This document shows positions 36,801-48,800 of a stretch of DNA of 64,000 nucleotides, in pieces. The stretch spans positions 1,493,501 to 1,557,500 of the forward strand of contig NC_092579.1 of NCBI RefSeq assembly GCF_037975245.1, in the 5' to 3' direction. The translations under genes and the position numbers were made by a program. Under the pieces are notes generated by a model, which worked only from the letters and a program-made list of their open reading frames with translations, did not search any database and was not told where the DNA came from. The stretch comes from Apostichopus japonicus (Eukaryota; Echinodermata; Holothuroidea; Aspidochirotida; Stichopodidae). The number at the start of each line of letters is the position of its first letter. The first letter of the stretch is position 1.

Positions 36801-39800
36801 ATACATGTAGGATACATGTAGAATACATGTAGAATACATGGAAGTATACATGTAGTAAACATGTAGAATACATGTAGTATACATGTAGGATACATGTAGT
36901 ACACATGTAGAATACATGTAGTATACATGTAGTACACATGTAGAATACATGTAGTATACATGTAGAATACATGTAGGATACATGCTGTATACATGTAGTA
37001 TACATGTAGGATACATGTAGAATACATGTAGAATACATGGAAGTATACATGTAGTAAACATGTAGAATACATGTAGTATACATGTAGGATACATGTAGTA
37101 AACATGTAGAATACATGTAGTATACATGTAGGATACATGTAGTACACATGTAGAATACATGTAGTATACATGTAGGATACATGTAGTACACATGTACAGT
37201 AGAATTCATGTAGGATACATGTAGTACACATGTACAGTAGAATTCATGTAGGATACATGTAGGATACATGCACACTCACACTCACTGCTGGTACAAAGTA
37301 TAACACACATCCATACTCACTACTAGATCAGAATATAACACACATTCAGACTCACTGCTTGTACAAAGCATAACACACATCAAGACTCGCTGTTGGTAGT
37401 GATGATGATATCCTTATCTCAGAATAGAAATACACATCCATACTCACTGTTGGTAGTGAGCTTATCACATGATATCCTTACCTCAGAATATAAATCAGGG
37501 ATGTAAGTGCAGCCAAAAAAAAAAAACGGAAAAATATTCGGAGACCCCAGGTGAATGCCGTCCTAACACATCCTACTCCTTGCTCTGACTACTTACACAC
37601 TATCGTTACTGTATGTTAGGCTAGCTTAGAAGTATTAGCGCTAACACATCCTACCCCTAGTTCTTACTACTTACACACTATCGTTATGTTAGGCTAGCTC
37701 AAAGTTACGAATACGTCACAGCGAACTACGGAATAAAAAACAGTCTCACATTCGAATGCGATCACAAATATCGACTTTCATATGCGTATCCCGTAGATTT
37801 CCGCCGCTCACAAATATCACAAGCGTTAATTCCAAAACTTATATCGAGCACCAGCAGTTACGAAGATATTAATTAGCAGTCCAATCAACATGAATTAGGC
37901 AAGGTTTTTCAACAACAGAAATGAGCTATAGCGATTTGAAGTTCGCACATACGCAACGATATTCACATGGCACAATGTTGTACAGTGCAATGCGATGATG
38001 CGAAACTGGAAATGGTATTTTGAGTGATCGATGAGTGAAAATTGAAGTTAGCTTGCTGCAACGGGCCAGGCATTTTTGCCGCGTTGTGTCTTTGATATTC
38101 GAACAATTTTGTGGAACTTTATTGGAATTAAAAAAAACACGGATTTCCGTAAAAATACGGAAGACTTATTGGAATTAAAAAAAAAACCGGATTTCCGTAC
38201 AAATACGGAAGACTTACATCCCTGATAAATACACATCTATACTCACTGAGCATATCACATGATATCCTTAGCTCAGAATAGAAATACACATCTATACTCA
38301 CTCTTGGTATAGAGCATTCCAAAAGAATTCTTGTCTTTGAACAATCTCTGGATACCGTTTCACAAACGCGTGATCATACTCTTCCCTGAATTCCCAACCC
38401 TGATTGACCTTTGGCCTTGCCATCTGTTCAAGAATTTCTTTCACATCTTCTGATAAAAGCTGAAAAAAAGACAATAATATCACAGGCAAAGCAATGTAAG
38501 TTTCTATCTACAATGAACACACAACCTTCTCACTTGAAATGGTCCACAAATATGAGATATATGTCAAATTTGATTTTAAAAATAGAGCATAACATCTATG
38601 ATTTATTTTCCCCTTTCTTTTTCCTTCTTTGAGGGGTGGGTGGGGGGGGGGGGGAGAACAGGTTTGAGTATATATGCTTCTTCTAAAGTTGAAACACAAA
38701 GAAGAAATGGGAATGATTAACCAGAATAGCTAATTATCAACTAAATCCATGTTCTTTTCTTAAATATTTGTGTTACCTTAACAGTCGATGCTATTTCCTT
38801 TCTGACCACACATCTGTTTTGGTTAAATTTCCACATCTGTTGGAGAAAAACAGAATAAGGAAAAGTTTCTTCCTTTTGCACAAATTGAGAAAACTCATTG
38901 TACAGTTTCATATCTCAAAACATTATATTTTACTTTCCATATGGCATTTTGGCAAATGCAAGATCGAGGTCCATAATTAATTTGTTAAATCTGATAAATC
39001 AACTCAAATGTGACCTTATGAACTACAAAAAATGTTTAACCTTGGAGCAAAACTTGTTCATCCTTTGAGAGCAATTAAAATTCAACTTATTTTCTAACAG
39101 TGGGTTTCAGCGTTAACATTTCTGGGAAACTAAGCCTTCATACCTTCATTTAACAACGTCCCTAATTTGAATCAAACTCATCCAAATGTCTCTCTCATTC
39201 TTTCTTTTTCATCTTTTTTCTACTTTTTCCTTGAAAATGCAAATCTTGTTTCTTCCCCACACACATAAGTCCTCTTAAAATCACTTACCAAACTGTGTTT
39301 CCATAAAAAGTTTTTACTTTCTACCTCTTTCAAAGGTTTTTTTTTCCCCTTTGAAACAGCAAACCCAACCACAACGATGTTAGAAATATTACATTATATA
39401 TATTGATTTGAGCCTCTTCTTCTTAAAGGGTGTGAAGACTCGCGCAAAAAGAAACATCTAATGCCGGTAATCTGACCTACTTTCGAATGAGGTGTAACAG
39501 AAGTGTTAGCCACTACCATTGATCCCAGAAAATACACACACGGCTTGCTACCGTCGGTAATTAGACACTAATGTACAGTCAGTACATACAGCTGGGGTCA
39601 ATACCCACAGCACAGTGTATAAATGATACAGCGATGGACATCTCAGGTCCAGCTAAAGATAACAAGGTATCACGTATCAATACTGTCTGCATTTTGTAGC
39701 CACACGAACAAAACGTCACTTGCAAGCAATAGAAAGTTAACTTTTTCAGATAACCGCACATAATTTGGGCGAGTCTTCAATGCCTTTAAGGCCCTTACCA

Positions 39801-42800
39801 GGTAGTCCCTACCCCTGCAGAGTATTTCTGCAGGTACACCAGTGTTTGGACTTGAGGTGTCTTTAGGGTACAAAACCTCACTGTAAGGAGAAAAAACAAC
39901 AAATGGGAGCCAGTTAAAACATACAATTCAAATCTAATTGTGATAGACAGATCTATTTAAAATAAAACACAGTCATCTAATAAACTCCCCACCCTAATTA
40001 GTAATATATTTATATTTGAATAAGACTAGTCCTGTTTGGTTTAAATTTCTCGAAACTGGATGTCACACACTCCATGCTGCTTTTAATGTAGAGGAATTAA
40101 CTCTGACAAAGGCTTCACATAAGTTTAGTAATATTTTATGAGATTATCAAATCCAATTTAGCTGCCTCTCCATCTATCTCTTGTAATTGTCTCCTCACTC
40201 TGTTTTCAGCCCCAATTAGCCTCTGACGAAGATCCAAATAGAATCTCAATGTCAGGCCCTGTAACTTTAATATACTTTTACAATTATTGCAGTAGATATT
40301 AAGCAGATTTTTAATAGTTATTCCTCTCTCTAATATTATGTTATATAACTTAACAACTTTAATATCAAGAAAACAGACTGGGCTATCCACGTAAAATATA
40401 CAAAACTGTGATAATATCAGCTGCTAAAGTGTACTACAGGGTAATTCCGCCTCAAATCAACCAATTTTCTGAAAAGTTCCCAGGTGACCCCCTCAGAATT
40501 AGATGAAATTTCATCAGAATAATTGAGTATGTCCCAAATGAACACATACAAAAAATTAAAATCATACTCCATGTCGTTTTCGAGATATGGCCCGTTGAAA
40601 TTTGGTCGTTGCGGCCATTTTGCTCGTTTGCGATTCGCAAAAAGTGACTTTTGTGATATTTTCCGACTTTGAAAGCTCATAATTCAGCCTTTGTACCAGG
40701 TAGAGAGCTCAAATTTGGTATTCTATCTTACTTCTTGCCAAAATTTATGAATCTGCACTCAATTTAACTGTATCTCCTTTATTTTTCTGGTTATGATCAC
40801 CCAAAGTAGGCACTTTATTCTGTCAAAAATGTTTTTTGTGATTTTTAAGGTCACCCTGTATCCACATGAGAGGTCACATGAATCCTATATTCCTTGGGTA
40901 TTATCTATGGTTGCATGTCTATACCCATAAGCAAATTATAAACCCACCAATGCATTAATTAAGAAATGGCATGGGGCCAAAGTTGGCTCCAGCCAGAAAA
41001 AGGTCAAAAAGACCCCGCCCTTCTTGACCCCGGTTGACCCCGCGATCAATTGAAACATTGATTGAAATTTACACCAGTTAAATATATATATTATATCTAC
41101 TTGTACATCAAATTTCAGCTTTGGCACTCAACTCCTTCATGGTATGGTGGCAATTTGAATATTAGACGTTTTTCGCACATTTTTTAACAACTCCGTACAC
41201 TAAGTTAATATCATACAGTGTATTTCAAGTTTGAAGCTTGTGTAATGTATTTTTTGCAGTTAGAAAAAAGATTGTTTTTATTATTGTTTTTAGAAATGGG
41301 TTGATTATGCATGTATTCCACTGCAATACATGATCACTTCAGTTAACCCTCCAATTGGCTGGTCCCTCATACCTGTAGTGCCTTAAAATCTCCCATAACA
41401 CACAACACAATTTGGAGCCTTATATACAGTAGTATACAGTACTTTTGTAGAGTTTTTTTTCAACTTTTATGCCACCATTTGAAGTAAGATTTGAATAGAT
41501 AAGCTAGTTATGTATGTCATTATGGCATCGAGGAATCAGTGAGGTTGAAAAAAAACATAGAAAAGGATGCAAAATGCTGCTTTAACCTAACCCAGTCCCC
41601 TTTTTTTCCCCCTCATGCTATACAAACACTGGTAACTCATTTGTATAAACCTTTTGAACAATATTACCTGTGTGTCACATGTAGACACTACATTCTAGAA
41701 CAATACTGCCAGTGTGTCACGTGCAGACACCATAAACTATAGCAGGAATAAGATCTCATCATATTTTTGTACCCATTGATGTTGGAAAGATTGAGAAGCT
41801 GCGACTCTCCAATGACCAACCACTGCAAAATTGTGCCCATTAGAGACCATGCAGAGGAGAGAGAATCCATTTCTGCTAATATTCAACCTCAGGCTGACAC
41901 GAAAGAGTACCAACCAAGCGTTACATCGCTGGAATGTACGACAATGAGTGGTACATTGGTTATAGTGGAAATTTCAGAGGAAGAAAATGATGTCTTTGTG
42001 AAGTTAATGAAACGAACCAAGAACTCCAATGCACTTCCTTGGCCACAAAACACCCACAATAATTGTTGGATACCATTCTGAGCTACTATTTGTGTCATCA
42101 GTGCTCCAGAGTTACAGGGACATGGAAGCAGCCAGTACACTCTTCCTCATGAATACTTAAAAGACCATTCCAACCAAACTGCAAGCATTCATCAACTAAA
42201 CAAATTACAGTAAAGTGTGCTAACTTGTATATTAAGCCACACTGCAAGCATTCATCAAGTAAAAGAAATTAAAGTGTGCTAAACTTGTTTTACTTGTATA
42301 TGGACATGCATGTGTGGTAAGAAAACTGTAAGGACATTGAAGCATTGAGAGTTGTGACAGAACCAGTAATTTACATGTGCGTGAATCGTTAATGATGTGA
42401 TTAAATGTCATTAATTTGACCTAAAACAATTTGTTATGTTACATTTTGATTCAGCTGACTGAAACAAGGATACAATGATCATATCACTCAATATTATACT
42501 ATGATTACATGACAAATATATAAGCATTAAAAAATGTGCGAAAAACGTCTAATATTCAAATTGCCACCATACCATGAAGGAGTTGAGTGCCAAAGCTGAA
42601 ATTTGATGTACAAGTAGATATAATATATATATTTAACTGGTGTAAATTTCAGTCAATGTTTCAATTGATCGCGGGGTCAACCGGGGTCAAGAAGGGCGGG
42701 GTCTTTTTGACCTTTTTCTGGCTGGAGCCAACTTTGGCCCCATGCCATTTCTTAATTAATGCATTGGTGGGCTTATAATTGCTTATGGGTATAGACATGC

Positions 42801-45800
42801 AACCATAGATTATATCCAAGGAATATACAATTCATGTGACCTCTCATGTGGGCACAGGGTGACCTTAAAAATCACAAAAAACATTTTTGACAGAATAAAG
42901 TGCCTACTTTGGGTGATCATAACCAGAAAAATAAAGGAGATACAGTTAAATTGAGTGCAGATTCATAAATTTTGGCAAGAAGTAAGATAGAATACCAAAT
43001 TTGAGCTCTCTACCTGGTACAAAGACTGAATTATGAGCTTTCAAAGTCGGAAAATATCACAAAAGTCACTTTTTGCAAATCGCAAACGAGCAAAATGGCC
43101 GCAACGACCAAATTTCAACGGGCCATATCTCGAAAACGATATGGAGTATGATTTTAATTTTTTGTATGTGTTCATTTGGGACATACTCAATCATTCTGAT
43201 GAAGTTTCATCTAAATCTGAGAGGGTCACCTGGGGACCACTGGTTGATTTGACATGGAATGACCCTACAATCTTTTCATTAGCTAAGTGATATTTAGAAA
43301 CACATCGTGGATAGAATCTGCACCTAGGAACACCTCATACAAAGAATCTGCATGAAAACACTTTTGACTAGAAATTGTTGTCAACAATGTTGAGCCTCAA
43401 GTTCAGGATAATGTTCATATTTTGTGTATCAAGTTTAATGGTTAATGGGTTTCTCATAAAATGTTGTAAATATTATGCTTCAGTTTACATGAACTGTCAC
43501 AACTTAGCCAACTCTCCAAACCCCATTGGATATGCCATACCATCCCTTATCTCTGGTGGGGGGGGGCTCCATTTCCACATTCTGCAACATAAATATATAT
43601 CTTCAAATATTACATGCTGTGAAATCAATTTAGAGCTTCAAAACAGTGATAAATATCTACAGTACCTTTTAACAACCCAGCATCCTTGTACCAAGTAAGC
43701 AACTTGCTGAAGGGGTTTGAGAACATTATTTGCATCAAATGAACTGGACAAGTATTGCAATAACTGAGAAAACTTCATGACTTTAGCTGTGAAGAAAATA
43801 AAAACAATGAGAATATTAGCAAACCCTGGCAGCTGGGTTGAATCTGTGCAAAAAGTCTCTGGCCATAAGACTACATTGGAACTGTAAATGTATCATTTCT
43901 TTTGATGTATTAATGTGAGAATGTGTCATATTCTCTCACTAAACAGCAGCAAATAGCCTTGGACTAAGCCTCTTCCATAGTAGATATATGTAGCACACCG
44001 CACTTGTGGGACAACTTTCTAATGCTAGTACCACTGTATACTGCACACATGTGTCATGCTTCAAAGCAATCCTTCTGACAGTATGAACAGTTCCAAATCT
44101 TTATCTAATAGAAACATGATATTCATACTGTCAGTAGCTGTGCTTCAAAGCAGTTGCACTTACAGTATAAACAGTTCCAAGCCTTTCACTTATAGAGTAA
44201 CATGATATTCATACTGTCAGTACATGTGCTTCAAAGCAGTTGTACTTACAGTATAACCAGTTTCAAGCCTTTCCCTTATAGAGTTACATGATATTCATAC
44301 TGTCAGTATCTGTGCTACAAAGCAGTTGAAATTACAGTATACTGTAAACAGTTGCAAGCCTTTCCCTTATAGAGAAACATGATATTCATACTGTCAGTAC
44401 ATGTGCTTCAAAGCAATGTTACCCACAGTATGAACAGCATTGAACTTTAAATATCTGAGAGAAACAGGATATTGTTACTGCTCATACTGTCAAGATGTGT
44501 GCTTTCCAGCATAACATCAAGGTACAGGTTTACCGAAAGTTATCCCAACCAACTTATCTAGAGGTTCTAGACCTAGCCTTCTCAGAACAGAAGAGATGAG
44601 GCCAATCATCATCATGAACTGCTAAGTGATAATGCAAAGTACTTTGTTTGGTTAAAAAGTTCTGTTCCAAAAATGTTCTTGCACTACTTTGCATTAATCA
44701 CAGGACACAATCTAATTATGAAATTTTGATAAATGTTTTCAGTAATATTGTAAACTATACTAAAAGGATACCAGACGATATCACTGCAAAAATATCTTCA
44801 AATATCTCCACGTCATATTTGAATGTTTGTTCCCATCATATTGTGGGAATGAAAAATAAATGACAATTTTCACTTTGGTAGAGAAAACTGCATTTTTGTC
44901 ACCAAAAATATCAATCTGTAACCAAGCATTTTAGAGAGATGATATTGTGATATTGCATGGAGGATAATGATGATGTAAGTCACAATAAACTTGTTTAATC
45001 TTCAGAGCATTGTTGCTATGAGATGGGATTGATCACAAATGTGTATTTACCGTTAGTGAGTAACGCCCGGACTTGGTTCGCTAAAGGCATACTCTGTAGT
45101 TGTGTGATGGACAACACATTGTTAGGCATCTGAGCTTTAGCAGAATCATCAGCCTTGGACTCTGGAATCAATTTCGTCAGATAGTCTCTGGAATGGAACC
45201 GAATATACAGAAATTAACAACGAATCTCTCTATAAAGTACAAACTAACTGTAAACAGTAGTCTTTAGAAGAAATAGTAACTGACGGAAATATTGAAAATT
45301 TTCAAAGATTTTAATCTGGTTTATAAGTCCTTATGTTTGATTCAATGTATATTGATCAACCCTGTATAGACTTATTAATCCTTAGTAATGATGTTGATGT
45401 CACAAGAAAAGATTGGCATATTCTACATCGGTAAGTAAAATGAAAAATTCATTGTAATAATATCAATTTCAAAAGAGGTAAATTGACTCAAGTTTGTAGT
45501 GGAATTAAGTTTGTAGTGGAATTAAGTTTGTAGTGAATACGTTTGTAGTGAATAAGTTTGTAGTGGAATTAAATGTTTTGCAAAAACTTCACATTCTCCA
45601 TGAATTGTGAATAAATGGATGGATTTGCTATGAGTCATGCTATGGGGGAAAACAATGTCAAAGGATTTTTAACAATGCTTTAGTAAAACATTATGAGAAT
45701 TGCAACAGGATTTGAGGTTTCTGAGTTGGGGCTTTTTCCCATATGGACCTTGATGGGAACAATTTGTCCCTCATAATCTTCCTTTAAAATCTGAACTGCA

Positions 45801-48800
45801 CTGAATAAGACTGAACTAACCTAGCTTAACAAAACATAAACATAACATAAAATAACATTGACAGGGGACTCACTTTGGGAGCATGGAGAGCTGAGAAATT
45901 TCATGATCGACAGCGGTACAGAGGAGGCCTTCTTTCTCTTTGGAAGATCTTGGATCCTGGATTAAGAATCAAACAGGTGATAACATTTTATTTTACCAGA
46001 TCAGACATGAGATGAGTCATACAGTATCCAGATGATTGATACCACTGATATAGTCGAGTGGATATTACAAGCAATGAAACCTAACATCTGGGAGGTCGTG
46101 GGTTCATTCCCAGGCCGGCCAAAGTGAGGAAGGACATCCATGTATTTTCATCATCTCAAATGATCTTCAAGTTGCAAAAAAGAAAAAAAAACCTAAATCA
46201 CCCGACGATCTTAAACTGTATATTGGCTAGCCTCCCAATGTGAAGGGTAAGTAATAAGCCATGCTACCTCTCATACATGCAAATGTGGCATCTTAGGGTC
46301 TTAAACTAACTGCCATCTAGGCAGAATTCACAAAACACTCTTACATCAGAGATAACATGACTTGACAGCATAGAATATTGCATAAACCATTAGAGTACTT
46401 AAATAGTGAGGCTAAAACCTAATACTTGAGCTCTTTATGTTAGCTTAGCAGGGATTTGCCCACGCTGGGCGGCACTGGGCGGCCCCGCCCAGCACTAAAA
46501 ATTACCGCCCAGCACTGTCTTAAAAATAGTGAATCCTGCCCAGCACTATTTTCATCTTAAATCCCGACATTCCTAACAATATATTCAACATAAATTGGGC
46601 CTAGAGCCTATGCCAAAATCATACAGACTAATAATGCATCAGTTACGCATGCGAGAAACATTATTACGGCTCTCAATCGGTCCCTTGTAAAATCTCTTTG
46701 AAACATACTAATAACTTTTACCAGGTACGTACTATATTTCGCTAAAAAAAAATTAAAAAATGCAAATTGTTAGCAAAACTAGTACTTGTGTATGTTCTTA
46801 AAAAGTTACACAAGTGCCTGCATTTGGCATCTGAGCACCTTCAAAAATCCCCCTTAGACCCCTCCCCAAGGACGGCGATCAGTATACCCAGCACTCAGGA
46901 TATCCTGGACACATCCCTGCTTAGTTATCCTTCGCTGTGGTTTGAACAATGCATGTCGTTCCGTGCAATGTCAGATTCTTTTAATCCAGTTATGTAACAA
47001 ACAAGGAAACACATGCTTACATCGATATCAATGTAACAACCAGGTACCCAAGCCTCTTGTTCAAGTTTCTGCACGTGGAAGGCATAGGAGGCCTCGCGTC
47101 TCGCCTTGGCGATGTCGCTCTCCTGACGAACAAACTGAACTTTAATTGTCTTCTGCTCTTCCTCTTTCTCCATCTCATCCTGAGAGGCATCTCCTATACG
47201 TTGGAGAAACAAAAGAAGATACAGTGAGAGTATGTAGCGTAATGATAATATGCAAGCAACCAGTAGCTTCCATGTCAGTATACTCTCGTAAAGTATATGA
47301 ACATTTGTTTCTAGGATACAGACCCAGTTCTTGCGGGAAAGGGGTGGGAAGGTGTTATTCCCCCAGCATTCCACCCCCTCCCACCCCCCTCTTCCAATTC
47401 CAACAACAGTGCAGAGGGTCAAGCTAACTGCTAATGGAATCCAAAGCCATTTATGTCTTGCAATAAAGAGTTAATATAAAAGTCAAATGCACCATCTACT
47501 GCTAGTACAAATTGGACAGGTTCAAAGGTCATGACATTTGAATCCAAGCTATATCTTCCTCAAAGGCAAAATCAAAACAAGAACAGATAAAGGACACATG
47601 TCCTTAATTTGTCAGTATCTCAGTACATCAGTCCCTTTAATAATCTGCTTTCGTTAGCCTTTGACCACAGAACACGAGGCCTTTTAACCGATACATTTAC
47701 CTACACAGAATGTTTGCAGAACTTAGATAATAGTTTGTTGATAGTTCTCTCTCTCTAAGTACAAAACAGCTCACTGCTATACATCAGTCATTACACCAAG
47801 TTGTAGTTGCTGCATCATAATACACTTATCTTGACAAAATACCCCATTCCTCATTCAACTGCACACACACACTACAATATATGCACCATGCATCACCCTT
47901 CACTGAGTTAGGCAACATTGCTCACTGCACCATTACTAATGCACCATTGCTGCTCACTACACCATGTGCTGCTCACTACACCATGTTCCTATACTGCTTT
48001 ACCTTCTCCATTCTCCTTGTCAGTCTTTTTCTTCATCTTGGCATCTGCTTGATCCAGATAGTTGAAACTGGGCCTGAATTGAACGATGTTGCTGACAGGT
48101 GTCAAATGGAGCTCACCTGTGTACAAGGACAGTGGGAAAATTTAGGTAACGCATTTAATTACTAAACTTACATAATGAAGCTAGAGCACGACCCACTACC
48201 AAATCCAGTGTCTCCACTCAAATAACTAGTACACAACTCCACAAAAGCAAACACCTTGAAAGAAGCATTTCCTAGTGTCTAATCACTTATTAAATGTTAG
48301 ACTTAACATTTATCTACTCTGAGGGGGATTTAGGTCTAGATATTTGATGTTATTCCTTAAAAAGACTTTCATTAATTTTTAAGAATTTCATATATCATCT
48401 GTGAAACTAACTGTAATAAAACTAAAACTGAACTATTTTTCTCATCTATTTCTACAGGAGATGTTTATGTCACGAACACAGTCAGACAGCTGTTTTAATA
48501 TTCAGAATGTACACCAGTGGATGACATCAGCTTGCCCTAACTATATACGAGAAATACAAAATGCACTCAAGCATATTCAAAAATGGATTAAGCATTTTAC
48601 AGTCATATTCAAAGCACTGACCACAAACCTTTCATTGTCAGGAGGGGTGGGAGTGGGGGGGGGGTTCAGTAACCACAGGACAGGACTTTTATCAAATTAG
48701 TTACTACTTAGTTCTATCTAACTATTAGTTAAGGTTGACCAAATAAGTTTTTCGAACTCAATATAACTTAAATGTTAGCAAACTGGAACTGAGAGTAACA

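Larger units (their letters stand above)
39881..43665 (-). other. POLR3E intron 10, hosts a foldback transposon
   Basis: The 3.8-kb intron is three-quarters filled by the element at 40439-43265. The flanking parts show no exon or other recognisable feature. Confidence 0.8.

Noticed and set aside
36513-37275. Three long minus-strand reading frames rich in Tyr, Cys, Thr and His
   Set aside because: They are translations of the 11-bp ACATGTA minisatellite in three frames; only 36599-36666 inside them is a real POLR3E exon, in its own phase.
40936-42778. Identical 63-codon frames at 40936-41127 (minus) and 42587-42778 (plus)
   Set aside because: They are the same non-coding stretch in the two arms of the foldback element; no sign of protein conservation beyond arm identity.
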